From positions 2,170,001 to 2,234,000 of the forward strand of contig NC_013166.1 of the NCBI RefSeq assembly GCF_000024085.1: a DNA stretch of 64,000 bases, given 5' to 3'. The stretch is from Kangiella koreensis DSM 16069 (GTDB lineage Bacteria > Pseudomonadota > Gammaproteobacteria > Enterobacterales > Kangiellaceae). Numbering within the stretch: position 1 is the stretch's first letter; each line of letters starts with the position of its first letter. The position numbers were made by a program, and so were the translations under genes. This document shows, piece by piece, positions 17,662-27,343 of this stretch. Under the pieces are notes generated by a model. It was given only the letters and a program-made list of their open reading frames with translations, did no database searches and was not told the origin of the DNA.

Positions 17662-19074
17662 TTAGTGAGGCTTTTGTGCTCTAACTTTTTTCACTTGCTC
17701 TACAGTGATTTCACCACCATTGTTATCCCAGCTGTTAAGCAGATAAGTCATGACATTGGCAATCTCGTCATCGCTTAATTGCATAGCAGGCATAACGCTG
17801 TTAAATGATTCACCGTTGACTTTAATAGGACCTTCAAGACCATGAACAATGGCGTGGACACCTCGCAACGGATCTTCATTTAAGTAATCAGACTTGGCAA
17901 CCGGCGGGAATGCTGAAGGAATACCTTGGCCATTCGGTTGGTGACAAGCCATGCAGTTCGCATCGTAAACACGTTTACCAAACTTGATTTTCTCTTCTAG
18001 ATTGGTTGCTTTTACCTCAACTACTTTTTTGTCGACGCTTTGTACTGCTGAACCTTCTGGACGATAAATACGGTCATCGATTTTGCCTGAATAAATGGCC
18101 TTGTCTTCTTTACCAGAAACAGCCAGCATACCTAGAGCACCCTTGTTGAAAGCACGGAATATTGAGTGATCAACAAGAATCAGATTTCCCGGAACCTCTA
18201 CTTTAAACTCAACAATAGCTGAGCCGCCTGCAGGAACTAGAGTTGTCTGAATGTTTTCATTCACAAGATTGCCACCTTCAACATACACTTTGTCAAAGAT
18301 TTCACCGATCACGTGGAATGAAGATACTAAATTAGGACCACCATTACCGACATATAGACGCACTGTTTCGCCGACATTGGCTTTTAGTGATTTGTCACCG
18401 GTCAAGCTTCCAACCGCACCGTTGAACACAACATAATCAGCGTGCTCATCAATCGCTTTTTGCATGTCAAAAGGCTGTAGACCAGGATCGCCATACTTAC
18501 CTTTAGTATAGAAGTCGCCTTGCATTACATAATATTCGCGATCAACTTTAGGCAAACCTTCTTTAGGTTCAACCAAGATCAAACCGTACATACCATTAGC
18601 AATGTGCATACCAACAGGCGCCGTTGCGCAGTGATAAACATATAGGCCAGGGTTCAGTGCTTTAAACGCAAATGTTGAAGTATGGCCAGGAGCTGTAAAA
18701 GATGAAGTCGCGCCACCACCCGGGCCTGTTACTGCGTGTAAATCAATGTTGTGTGGCATTTTAGAAGAGGGATGGTTAGAAAGGTGGAACTCAATCTCGT
18801 CACCTTCTTTAACCCGGATAAAGCTACCCGGTACAGTGCCGCCAAACGACCAATAAACATACTCAACACCATCTGCCATGGTGCCAACTTTCTCTACTGT
18901 TTCCAGCTCTACCACTACCTTGGCATTGTGCTCACGCTCAATTGCCGGCGGAACCTCTGGAGGTGATGTTAAAATTGCCTGCTCAGTTGGTAGATCTTTT
19001 GCCATTGCACTGTTTATTAAGCTTAAAGTTGCTAAACCCAATAAAGTTTTCTTAAACAATTTATTCTTCAACAT
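17662..19074 (-). CDS. nirK: Copper nitrite reductase with C-terminal cytochrome c domain
   Basis: NirK reduces nitrite to nitric oxide in the periplasm. It is 470 residues with a signal peptide (cut after SAMA). Two cupredoxin domains carry the copper ligands: [10 protein letters not shown] and [18 protein letters not shown] for type 1 and type 2 copper, with later His in SSFHVIGE and [10 protein letters not shown]. The core resembles the AniA-type class. From about residue 370 a cytochrome c domain is fused ([11 protein letters not shown], with a candidate axial Met in [12 protein letters not shown]). This would take electrons directly from c-type donors, replacing a separate cytochrome. 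It heads the nirK-nirV-sco operon. The AGGAG site lies just before ATG 19074. Confidence 0.95.
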   Translation of the reverse strand: MLKNKLFKKTLLGLATLSLINSAMAKDLPTEQAILTSPPEVPPAIEREHNAKVVVELETVEKVGTMADGVEYVYWSFGGTVPGSFIRVKEGDEIEFHLSNHPSSKMPHNIDLHAVTGPGGGATSSFTAPGHTSTFAFKALNPGLYVYHCATAPVGMHIANGMYGLILVEPKEGLPKVDREYYVMQGDFYTKGKYGDPGLQPFDMQKAIDEHADYVVFNGAVGSLTGDKSLKANVGETVRLYVGNGGPNLVSSFHVIGEIFDKVYVEGGNLVNENIQTTLVPAGGSAIVEFKVEVPGNLILVDHSIFRAFNKGALGMLAVSGKEDKAIYSGKIDDRIYRPEGSAVQSVDKKVVEVKATNLEEKIKFGKRVYDANCMACHQPNGQGIPSAFPPVAKSDYLNEDPLRGVHAIVHGLEGPIKVNGESFNSVMPAMQLSDDEIANVMTYLLNSWDNNGGEITVEQVKKVRAQKPH

Positions 19075-19131
19075 GGAATAATCTCCTAGAATTGCTTTTT
19101 AACCAATATAACAAATACTTATTTTGAGGTT

Positions 19132-19172
19132 AGTATGAAGCAATGGTTAATCTGCTAATTGATCTGGATCAG
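19132..19172 (-). promoter_or_regulatory. FNR/DNR-type promoter of nirK
   Basis: TTGAT-N4-ATCAG at 19159-19172 is one base from the FNR consensus half-sites. On the nirK strand, a CATACT -10 element at 19132-19137 is centred 31 nt downstream of the box centre, the class II geometry (box at about -41.5). The start of transcription would be near 19125, 50 nt before the ATG. An FNR or DNR protein could activate here when oxygen is low. Confidence 0.75.
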
Positions 19173-19458
19173 TATAATTACCGATGCCAATAAATAGCCC
19201 CTCCATTGCTTCTTCGCTTGATATGCCATACTAGACATATGTCCCTTAATACAAACTAACTTATTGATTGTTTTAACGAAAAAAGAGGCTTAAAACTGTG
19301 AACAAGCTCACTGGATGAGAATAAACCCTAAGGTTTATAGGGTTATATTAAACAAAGAACGATCGTTCAAAAAGGGAAAATGATTCATTAATAGAGCTTA
19401 TCAGAAGCAGGGCATCTTAAAGTCACATATTAGACATACCTTATATGAGTGATTCAGT
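19173..19458. other. Intergenic region upstream of nirK with palindromes
   Basis: No gene is seen here. Three inverted repeats stand out: GACATATGTC at 19234-19243, AACCCTA-N7-TAGGGTT at 19324-19344, and the perfect 12-base palindrome GAACGATCGTTC at 19357-19368. The last resembles an operator for a dimeric repressor but cannot be assigned. No convincing terminator was found for the leftward c-di-GMP operon that ends at 19459. Confidence 0.5.
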
Positions 19459-22026
19459 TTATTTCTTTTTCCAACTAGCAGTTAGCTCCAGTGCAGGAAC
19501 TGGTTTGCTGTATAGATATCCCTGGGCTACATCGCAGCCAAGACCTTTTAAAAACTCAGCTTGTGACTCCTCCTCAACACCTTCAGCAACGGTTTCAAGC
19601 CCAAGTGATTTAGCTAATTGCACAATAGCTTTGCATATTACTTCGTCATTTGTATCAGCCCCTATATCCTTGATAAAAGAGCGATCAATTTTAAGACGAT
19701 CGAGTGGTAACCGCTTGAGATAAGCCATACTGGAATATCCAGTACCAAAATCATCTACCGCAAGTTTAACCCCCATCTTTTGAAATTCAGTCATTGCCAA
19801 AGAGGCTTGCTGCGGGTCCTGCATAATGGTGGACTCCGTAAGCTCCAAGTAAAGGCGCTCTGCTGCAAGTCCAGTCTCTTTCAAAACGCTCTCAACTTGC
19901 TTTGGCAAGAGGCCTGTTTCAATTTGCTGAACCGAAATATTGACAGAAGCACGGGCTACGTTTAAGCCAGCTTTATCCCACTCAACCATCTGCCGACAAG
20001 CTTCGCGCAACACCCATAGGCCAATATCTCCAATAATTCCCGTCTCTTCTGCCAGAGGGATAAACTTATAGGGAGGAATGAGTCCCTGAATTGGATGCTG
20101 CCACCTGATCAGAGCTTCAACTCCTACCACGGTAAAATCATTGAAGGAAACGAGTGGCTGATAGTGAAGTACCAACTCGTTACGCTCTACAGCCATCCGG
20201 AGTGCACTCTCTAACATTAAATTCTCATGCATTCCTTCAGACAGTTGGTCATTGAAAAACTCAAAACTATTCCTTCCTTTGTCTTTTGCAGAATATCGAG
20301 CAATCTCTGCATTTTTTAGCAGTGTATCTGGATCACGTCCATCCTCTGGGAACATTGCGATACCAATACTTGCCGTAACCATCAATTCATGCTCATCAAT
20401 CCTCAAAGGAACGGCAAACCGTTTAAGAACTTTACGTGCAATACTAGATACTTTCTTAACATCGACTTTATCGTTAATGACAAACACAAAATCATCACCA
20501 CCTACCCGTGCCAGTACATCATCAACGTTCAAAATATGCTTTAAGCGTTCCGCGATCCTTGCGATAACTGCATCGCCCACTTGATAACTCAAGGTTTCAT
20601 TAATCTTTTTAAAGCGGTCGATATCTATACTTAAAATTGCAAAGCATTCTTTCAGCTCATCACTCCGTTCTATTGACTCTTCGATCCGCTCCTCTAACTT
20701 TTGTCGGTTTGGCAAATGCGTTAAAGGGTCATAGTGAGATAAGAATTTAAGCTCATCTTCCCGTTCATAAACATCGGTTAAATCACTCCAAGTACCGACA
20801 ATTTCGTTTTCGCTATGATTACTTTGAGGAATCAATTGTCGCTCATCTCGAATATAGCGAGTATTACCTTCAGCATCACGAACCCGATACTCGTGTACCA
20901 TGTGTCCCGTAATGAAGATTTCTTTAAATTGGTCTAAGGTTTTTTGCCGGTCTTCTTCGTACAAAACACCAATCCACCAGTCATGACTGTATAACTGTTC
21001 AGGTTCATAGCCAAACAATCGTTTGACATTCTTACTCACCCAAACTGGTTTGTAGCCGACACCATCTTGCTTGAGCTGGTAAAGAACCACCGGACTGGCC
21101 TTGAGCAAATGATTAAAGCGCACATTAGTTTCTACTAACAATCTAGTGCGCTTTCTAACCTGCCATCTTAAAATCCCGTTAATACAAAGCATTAACACTA
21201 TCATGCCCAAGCCAATGATTAAGGCCCACTTCCATAACTTTGGAAGCCTAGGCTGCTGAACCGGTACCATCGTACTTTTAAGAGCCTCATAATAGACCGA
21301 ATCCGGTTCTGTTCTCCATGTCTCAATATGTTTATCAATGGCTTTTAATAGATCATGATTGAGTCCTGCTGCAGTTGCATAAAATAGTCTGGCTGGATTA
21401 AGCATGACAGGGGTTTCCCTCAAATCAAACTGAGTTCCATGTATATCAGCAAACTGAACATTGGTAATCACAGCATCAGCTTTTCCAGCCTTAACGGCTT
21501 GAAAGCCTTCGGTATAAGTGTTAACGGGAACAGGCTTAAATCCAAGGCCATAACCCATCATCATTTTTTGCAAAGCAACTTCCTGTACAGACTCCCGTAA
21601 AACTGCAATTCGCATCCCTTGCAAGTCCGGAAGCCCCAGGATTTTTAAATCCTTTCTGACCCAAACTTCTGACCAGCTGTGCGTAACAGCAATGGAATGG
21701 AAGTCGAAACGGTGGGCGCGTTCATCAGTAATAGCGACATCAGGCATCAGGTCAATTGCATTGTTCGATAACAGGTTTAAACACTCACTCCATTCACAGT
21801 CAACATAGCTCAATTGCCAGGACTCTTCTTCAGCTATGGCTTCAATCAGTTTGATAAAAAGGCCATCAGGTTGGCCTTGGGAGTTACGGTATATTTTAGG
21901 AGAGTTTTGATAGAGGCCGACTCTAACGTCTCGAGCATTATCTGAACTCGAACCTTGAAAGTTCCAAACCATCGCAAGCGTTAATAAAATGACAAAGGTT
22001 GCGCTGATACCTATTTTATAAGCCAT
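19459..22026 (-). CDS. Periplasmic-sensor PAS-GGDEF-EAL c-di-GMP protein
   Basis: An 855-residue membrane protein. The N-terminus has a membrane anchor, then a periplasmic solute-binding (SBP_bac_3-like) domain at about 35-255 (VGLYQNSPKIYRNSQGQPDGLFIKL). A transmembrane helix follows at about 268-288, then PAS (about 305-420), GGDEF (about 435-590) and EAL (about 605-850). The GGDEF site reads GGDDF and has no upstream RxxD inhibitory site, so cyclase activity is uncertain. The EAL domain keeps VEALIRWQHP, NISVQQ, ELTES and DDFGTGYSS, so phosphodiesterase activity is likely. A small amine or amino-acid-like ligand may be sensed. It starts 3 nt after the upstream diguanylate cyclase gene. Confidence 0.9.
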   Translation of the reverse strand: MAYKIGISATFVILLTLAMVWNFQGSSSDNARDVRVGLYQNSPKIYRNSQGQPDGLFIKLIEAIAEEESWQLSYVDCEWSECLNLLSNNAIDLMPDVAITDERAHRFDFHSIAVTHSWSEVWVRKDLKILGLPDLQGMRIAVLRESVQEVALQKMMMGYGLGFKPVPVNTYTEGFQAVKAGKADAVITNVQFADIHGTQFDLRETPVMLNPARLFYATAAGLNHDLLKAIDKHIETWRTEPDSVYYEALKSTMVPVQQPRLPKLWKWALIIGLGMIVLMLCINGILRWQVRKRTRLLVETNVRFNHLLKASPVVLYQLKQDGVGYKPVWVSKNVKRLFGYEPEQLYSHDWWIGVLYEEDRQKTLDQFKEIFITGHMVHEYRVRDAEGNTRYIRDERQLIPQSNHSENEIVGTWSDLTDVYEREDELKFLSHYDPLTHLPNRQKLEERIEESIERSDELKECFAILSIDIDRFKKINETLSYQVGDAVIARIAERLKHILNVDDVLARVGGDDFVFVINDKVDVKKVSSIARKVLKRFAVPLRIDEHELMVTASIGIAMFPEDGRDPDTLLKNAEIARYSAKDKGRNSFEFFNDQLSEGMHENLMLESALRMAVERNELVLHYQPLVSFNDFTVVGVEALIRWQHPIQGLIPPYKFIPLAEETGIIGDIGLWVLREACRQMVEWDKAGLNVARASVNISVQQIETGLLPKQVESVLKETGLAAERLYLELTESTIMQDPQQASLAMTEFQKMGVKLAVDDFGTGYSSMAYLKRLPLDRLKIDRSFIKDIGADTNDEVICKAIVQLAKSLGLETVAEGVEEESQAEFLKGLGCDVAQGYLYSKPVPALELTASWKKK

Positions 22027-22029
22027 ATT

Positions 22030-23439
22030 CTATTCCCGCCCATCCGCATCAAAGGCTTCAACCACAACTCGGTTTCGTCCTTTATCTTTAGCCTGATATA
22101 AGAATTCGTCAGCCCTATGAAGCCATTTTTTCACTGTGTCCACTTTAGGTTGATATTCAGCAACACCGATACTGATAGTTAGCTTAATGCGCTTACTGCC
22201 AATGACAATGCTCTCTTCTTCGATATGCTGGCGTAACCTTTCTGCAACTTTCACAGCTGACCGAATATTCGTTTCTGGCAATAATAATGCAAACTCTTCA
22301 CCACCAATACGCCCGAGCAAATCAGACGGTCGCATGACCTCTTTCGCAAGCTTCACAAAATCTTTTAAAACTTTATCTCCAGCTTGATGGCCATATTGAT
22401 CATTAATTTCTTTGAAGTGGTCAAAATCAATAACCATTAAACATAAGTCAGTACTATTGCGTGAAGAACGCGACATTTCCTCTTCAGAGCGCTTCATAAA
22501 TTCACGACGGTTTGCAACACGAGTGAGCGAATCAGTCGCCGCCAGCTCTTCGAGCTTCTGATTGACCGCTTTTAACTCAATCAATGCTCGCTCTGATTTT
22601 TTCTTTTCCCGAATGATTTGCTGAAATAGTTCTGTTTGACTATATATCGTTTTAAAAGAACCAGTTGTCAGGAATGCTTGTACAACCCCAAAGCTCAAGA
22701 GTAAAAATCCTGAGGCAAATATAATATGTGCCAGCCACCATTGATGATCCCATACGGTTCCAATGCTGAATGACAAACATGACAACGCAAACCAAATCAT
22801 GGCTATTCCATACTGTAATGGCATATAACCACGAATATTCTGCACTAACATCCAAAGGACAGCGCCTAAAAATAGACTAATGGAAAGGTACTCAGTTAAC
22901 AGACGCCACCAGTTCAAATCAAATTGAGTTAAATGTGCCGCTTGATAGACCAACAAAGCGATAATCAAAAATATAATAATCGCTATTATGAACCCCTTGT
23001 TTCGGATTGCGCCTGGTTCAGTCATCTCACCATATTTCAACATGGCAATCAGGAAACAAAAAGCAAGGACCAACCTTGAAGCGGGGCCAAACAAAACGAA
23101 TACCCAGAGATTTTCTGCGCCATGATGAGTCAAAAAACCATGAGGAGCATAGATGATGGTGAAACCTAGAAAACCATAAACCAACCAGCGTAACAATACC
23201 TCACCGGTGGCAACATAACATCGCCAGGTGATATAACTAAGAAATGCGCTAAATAAGGTAGCGAATGCTATGGCTACCACATGAAAATTATGTGCAACAA
23301 AAGCATCTTTCGAAGAGGTTTCATAATCAATGTAGAGAATTAAAGATAAGGGTAGGAAAGCTAAGAAAACGATTATGAGTCGACTGTACCAGACGGCGAA
23401 CAACCTGACTGCTTCATTTTTTATTTGTTCACGCTCCAA
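22030..23439 (-). CDS. Membrane diguanylate cyclase
   Basis: A 469-residue protein with a multi-helix membrane sensor region at about residues 15-260 (roughly seven or eight transmembrane segments, MASE-like but not assigned to a named family). A short coiled coil and a GGDEF domain (about 300-460) follow. The active site is GGEEF and is preceded by RPSD exactly five residues upstream, the c-di-GMP inhibitory I-site, so this should be an active, feedback-inhibited cyclase. It is the first gene of a two-gene operon with the GGDEF-EAL protein, pairing synthesis and degradation. Confidence 0.9.
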   Translation of the reverse strand: MEREQIKNEAVRLFAVWYSRLIIVFLAFLPLSLILYIDYETSSKDAFVAHNFHVVAIAFATLFSAFLSYITWRCYVATGEVLLRWLVYGFLGFTIIYAPHGFLTHHGAENLWVFVLFGPASRLVLAFCFLIAMLKYGEMTEPGAIRNKGFIIAIIIFLIIALLVYQAAHLTQFDLNWWRLLTEYLSISLFLGAVLWMLVQNIRGYMPLQYGIAMIWFALSCLSFSIGTVWDHQWWLAHIIFASGFLLLSFGVVQAFLTTGSFKTIYSQTELFQQIIREKKKSERALIELKAVNQKLEELAATDSLTRVANRREFMKRSEEEMSRSSRNSTDLCLMVIDFDHFKEINDQYGHQAGDKVLKDFVKLAKEVMRPSDLLGRIGGEEFALLLPETNIRSAVKVAERLRQHIEEESIVIGSKRIKLTISIGVAEYQPKVDTVKKWLHRADEFLYQAKDKGRNRVVVEAFDADGRE

Positions 23440-23699
23440 TAGTGACTCCTTTTAGCCGCTGAGGGTTGCGACTTAGCTTAATATTGTCTTAAATCTCTAT
23501 ACAACCTCTAAAATACTACCACTAGTAACAGTTAGCGCAAAGTCATTGTTTTATATGGCCATTGTAGCATTAGCATCCTCTAAAGCACGCTCTCTTACAA
23601 TTACCTTTGTGACTTTTTTTATGAAATAGCTACAATAGGCACCATTCGAATGCTCTTACCAAAATGAGCAAATAAAAAAACACACACATAGGAACATTA

Positions 23700-24668
23700 A
23701 TGCTTGTTGCGATTCTAGCCGTAATTTCAGGATTAGCTTTGTTAGTCTGGAGTGCCGACAAGTTTGTTGATGGCGCAGCCTCAACCGCTCGTTATTTCGG
23801 CATGCCGTCCTTATTAATTGGCATGGTTATTGTCGGCTTCGGAACCTCAGCACCTGAAATGGTGGTTTCTGCGCTAGCCGCCACCCAAGGAAACCCAGGG
23901 ATCGCCTTAGGTAACGCACTTGGCTCAAACATTACTAATATAGCGCTAATCTTAGGTTTAACGGCAGTCATTAGCCCTATTGCCGTGCAATCTAAAATTC
24001 TGCGTAAAGAGCTTCCGCTTTTAATGGGAGTGACCTTACTGGCCATAGGCTTATTGTGGAATCTGGATATTTCAAAATGGGATGCCATTATTTTGTTAGC
24101 AGGATTTGCCGCCTTTATGGGCTGGTCCATTTGGCAGGGCATGCAAAAAAAACCGGACTCCCTTGCTACCGAAGTCGAACAGGAAGTCAGCCAACATACA
24201 ATGCCTCTAAAAACAGCGATACTATGGCTGGTGCTAGGTTTAATTCTGCTAGTTGCCAGTTCCCGACTACTGGTTTGGGGTGCAGTTGAAATTGCTCAAG
24301 CCTTTGGTGTCAGCGACATTATTATTGGCTTAACCATCATTGCAGTAGGCACATCACTACCTGAACTCGCCTCGTCCATTATTGCCATCCGCAAAAATGA
24401 ACACGACCTGGCACTGGGTAATGTTATTGGCTCAAACCTGTTTAACACCCTTGCTGTTATCGGTATTGCAGGTGCTATTCATCCACTGACCATCGAATCA
24501 GAAGTGCTATGGCGCGATGCCATGTTTATGGGAGTATTGACTCTTTCGTTATTTATCGTTAGTTATGGCTTCAAAGGACAGGGACGAATTAACCGAGTGG
24601 AAGGTTCGATACTCCTGTTGTCGTACATCGCTTATACCGCCTATCTGATCCGCTCAGTATTTTTATAA
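23700..24668 (+). CDS. Calcium/sodium antiporter, CaxA/YrbG family
   Basis: A 322-residue inner-membrane cation exchanger with about ten transmembrane helices. The two inverted alpha-repeats are plain: GFGTSAPEMVVSALAA ... ALGNALGSNITNIALILG in the first half and AVGTSLPELASSIIAI ... ALGNVIGSNLFNTLAVIG in the second, with the ion-binding Glu in each PE. A poorly conserved cytosolic loop separates them. It likely exchanges Na+ for Ca2+. It stands alone, divergent from the cyclase gene, and ends 2 bp from the convergent efflux gene with no terminator visible between them. Confidence 0.92.
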   Translation: MLVAILAVISGLALLVWSADKFVDGAASTARYFGMPSLLIGMVIVGFGTSAPEMVVSALAATQGNPGIALGNALGSNITNIALILGLTAVISPIAVQSKILRKELPLLMGVTLLAIGLLWNLDISKWDAIILLAGFAAFMGWSIWQGMQKKPDSLATEVEQEVSQHTMPLKTAILWLVLGLILLVASSRLLVWGAVEIAQAFGVSDIIIGLTIIAVGTSLPELASSIIAIRKNEHDLALGNVIGSNLFNTLAVIGIAGAIHPLTIESEVLWRDAMFMGVLTLSLFIVSYGFKGQGRINRVEGSILLLSYIAYTAYLIRSVFL

Positions 24669-24670
24669 TC

Positions 24671-26128
24671 TCACTGAACGTCAGGCTGCGACAGGCTGGG
24701 CTTGGCACCCATTGCCAAATAGAGAGAAACACTGTTGATTAGTTGTTGTGATTGAGCATCAATCAACTGCATTCTGGTCGATAAGTATTGTTGTTGCGCT
24801 AACAGCAGTTCAATATAACTAGCAGCACCCAGCTCATGGCGCCTTGCTGTAATCTGCATGGCTTCTTCTGAACTTTGGTTAGAATCGCTTAACGCATTTA
24901 ACTTTTGCGCGTCATTCTCAAGCTGACGTAATGTGTCTGCAACTTCTCGCAACGCCTCCAGGACGACATATTGATAGTTGCTGGTAGCCGCCTCAAATTC
25001 AGCAAGAGCCGCCCGCTTTTCGGCCGGCAAACCTGGATCAAACAATGGCTGGGTTAATTGTCCTATTAAAGACCAGACAGCAGATTCACTGCTGAACAGG
25101 GAGCCAGCGGATAAAGCCTGCGAACCTATTTGTCCATTCAAATTAATACTTGGGTACATATTGGCAATGGCTACCCCATACTCCGCATTAGCGGCCTGTA
25201 TAAGTGATTCAGCAGCCTGAATATCAGGCCTTTGCCGAACCAGTTCTGACGGAATAATCAATGGCAGACTTTCAGGTAATCCAAAGTCCTGCATGTTAAA
25301 GTCAGGAATATTTTCTGAGTCAGGGGTTTCACCAGCCATGGTGGCCAACAGATGCTCCGTCTTTTGAATTTGATTTCGAAAAACGGGAATATTGGCACGT
25401 GTGAGTTCAACTTCAGACTGCAGCATCAACACCTCATGTTTTGAAACCTGCCCTAGCTCAAGTTGTTGCTTAACGATATCAAGTTGCTGCTCTTGCTTTG
25501 CCACCAGCTGCTCAGTAACTTCCAGCTGACTTCTTAACTTAGCCTGATTGAATGCGGTATTGAGCACCGTTGCCACCAAGGCTAGCTGCGTTCCTTCCAA
25601 CTCATAACGCTGATAATCCACTCGAGAAGCCAGGCCTTCCAGGGCACGACTGTTGCCACCCGACAAATCCAGTTGGTAGCTTACATCCACGCCAGCATTG
25701 TAAATACTAAATTCCTGCGGCGTAGCCTGCTGCCCAAAAACTCCGGGGTTAAACCTTTGTCTTTGTGCGCTGACATCCGCACTGACTTTAGGATAACGGG
25801 TAGTGCCCACTCGTGCCTGATACAACTCTTCGGCACTGCGTAATTGTGCGCTGGCAGCTAATAAACTTGGGTTTTGAGTTAATACTTTTTCGACTAAAAG
25901 ATTTAGCGAATCTGATTGAAATTGCTGCCACCACTGCTGGTCAGTGGCGTCAACCCACTGCAAAGTTTGACCGGTGGCCAGTTTTTTATTGCTACCAATC
26001 ACAACTGCATCATCACTACCTGTGTATTGAGATACCGATGGTGGCTCAGGCTCTTTAAAGTCTGGAGTTACAGCACAGGAAGCCACCGTTGATAGTAGCA
26101 GTAAAGCAAATGGAAAGCGTATACTCAT
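24671..26128 (-). CDS. Outer-membrane efflux lipoprotein, NodT/OprM family
   Basis: A 485-residue TolC-like outer-membrane factor with a lipoprotein signal peptide: MSIRFPFALLLLSTVASC has a lipobox-like VASC, giving Cys18. Two outer-membrane efflux repeats are present (LNLLVEKVLTQNPSLLAASAQLRSAEELY; LIIPSELVRQRPDIQAAESLIQAANAEYGVA, the NodT hallmark; and HELGAASYIELLLAQQQYL). As the last gene of the TetR-MFP-permease-ATPase-cytochrome operon, it supplies a dedicated outer-membrane exit for that exporter. It starts 6 nt after the cytochrome stop. Confidence 0.9.
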   Translation of the reverse strand: MSIRFPFALLLLSTVASCAVTPDFKEPEPPSVSQYTGSDDAVVIGSNKKLATGQTLQWVDATDQQWWQQFQSDSLNLLVEKVLTQNPSLLAASAQLRSAEELYQARVGTTRYPKVSADVSAQRQRFNPGVFGQQATPQEFSIYNAGVDVSYQLDLSGGNSRALEGLASRVDYQRYELEGTQLALVATVLNTAFNQAKLRSQLEVTEQLVAKQEQQLDIVKQQLELGQVSKHEVLMLQSEVELTRANIPVFRNQIQKTEHLLATMAGETPDSENIPDFNMQDFGLPESLPLIIPSELVRQRPDIQAAESLIQAANAEYGVAIANMYPSINLNGQIGSQALSAGSLFSSESAVWSLIGQLTQPLFDPGLPAEKRAALAEFEAATSNYQYVVLEALREVADTLRQLENDAQKLNALSDSNQSSEEAMQITARRHELGAASYIELLLAQQQYLSTRMQLIDAQSQQLINSVSLYLAMGAKPSLSQPDVQ

Positions 26129-26134
26129 CAGCGG

Positions 26135-26611
26135 CTACCTATAAAAATGATTCACAAAAGGCTGTTTAAATTTTTGATGACAGGCGACGCAAGACTGCAA
26201 TAAATCTGCATAGGTTTTAATCACTGCATCACCATCATTTTTTTCTGCAACCTCCTTTAACATCATTGCAGTATCGTGCGTCACCCCATCCAGACTTTTG
26301 AAAGTTCCAGCTTCAGTCCCCATAAAAGATAAGATGCGCATTTTTTCGGTCATAGGCGGCTGTTCGTGATCAGCAACCAACGGCGCAAGCTCAGCAACAG
26401 CAGCCAAATCTTCGCGAATTATCGCGCTGGCAATGCGCTGCATATTAAGTTCTAAATCCTGCATAATTAAGCGTAATGCCATTGGCTCCGCATCACTTTT
26501 CTCGTCAACCTGTGTTTCTGCTGCATTCAACTGCAAGGGAATACTGCTTAGGCCAATCGTCACACTTAGCAGCAATGTTTTTATGGTCGTTGCTAAATTT
26601 CGTTTATTCAT
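26135..26611 (-). CDS. Small periplasmic c-type cytochrome (c'/c556-like)
   Basis: A 158-residue exported protein with a signal peptide (MNKRNLATTIKTLLLSVTIGL, cut near LNAAE) and a single haem-binding CVACH close to the C-terminus. This placement, in a mainly helical protein, is typical of class II cytochromes (c' and c556). The Met in LRLIMQDLELNM near the N-terminus could be the sixth ligand, which favours c556 over an open-site c'. Its position between an ABC ATPase gene and an outer-membrane efflux gene is unusual. Electron donation, or NO or redox sensing, are guesses. Confidence 0.78.
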   Translation of the reverse strand: MNKRNLATTIKTLLLSVTIGLSSIPLQLNAAETQVDEKSDAEPMALRLIMQDLELNMQRIASAIIREDLAAVAELAPLVADHEQPPMTEKMRILSFMGTEAGTFKSLDGVTHDTAMMLKEVAEKNDGDAVIKTYADLLQSCVACHQKFKQPFVNHFYR

Positions 26612-26628
26612 ATTACTGTCCTCATAGT

Positions 26629-27342
26629 TTATAGTTCAAAGGCTCTGCCCTCGCCTTTTTCTTCATAAGTCACTCCATCACGAATGTGATAGATTCGTTT
26701 AAATGTTGGAATGATTTTTTCATCATGGGTTACAACAATAATGGCAGTTTCGAACTTCTTTGCCATGTCATTGAGAATTTTTATTACTGCCAATGCTCGC
26801 TCACTGTCCAGAGGCGCTGTTGGCTCGTCAGCTAGAATCACCGGCGGACGATTGACCAACCCTCTGGCGATGGCAACCCTCTGCTGTTCTCCGCCTGATA
26901 GTTGTGAAGGCATGGCCTTCGCTCTATGTTGAACATCAAGTGCTTCTAGCAATGCTAAGGCACTACTTCGAGCTTGCTTATTTGCCACTCCTCCCAGCAT
27001 GGGTGGCAGGGCAACATTATCAGTGACGTCCAGAAATGGAATCAGATATGGAGCTTGAAACACAAAGCCAATTTTGTCTCGGCGCAAAGCGCGAATATCT
27101 TTAACTTTCCACTGTCCATCGTAGATCGTTTCATCACCCAGAATCATTGTTCCCGCCGATGGTTCGATCACTGCTCCTAAGCATTTCAGTAAAGTACTTT
27201 TACCAGAGCCTGACGGACCGATTAGCCCAACTACTTCACCAGGCGCGACCACCATGTTGACTTCTTTTAAGGCATCAACCGCGGTATCACCCGAGCCATA
27301 TCGCTTTCTTAATCCTTCAATGCGAATACCTTTACCGCTCAT
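26629..27342 (-). CDS. ABC transporter ATP-binding protein, MacB/LolD-like
   Basis: A 237-residue ATPase with Walker A GPSGSGKST, a Q-loop (FVFQAPYLIPFLDV), signature LSGGEQQRVAIARGL, Walker B VILADEPTAPLD and a switch His in VVTHDEK. It belongs to the LolD/MacB/DevA group that pairs with FtsX-type permeases. I place the start at ATG 27342, directly behind GGGAGG; an upstream in-frame ATG at 27372 has no ribosome site and overlaps the permease gene. It powers the exporter encoded by the flanking genes. Confidence 0.93.
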   Translation of the reverse strand: MSGKGIRIEGLRKRYGSGDTAVDALKEVNMVVAPGEVVGLIGPSGSGKSTLLKCLGAVIEPSAGTMILGDETIYDGQWKVKDIRALRRDKIGFVFQAPYLIPFLDVTDNVALPPMLGGVANKQARSSALALLEALDVQHRAKAMPSQLSGGEQQRVAIARGLVNRPPVILADEPTAPLDSERALAVIKILNDMAKKFETAIIVVTHDEKIIPTFKRIYHIRDGVTYEEKGEGRAFEL

Positions 27343-27343
27343 A

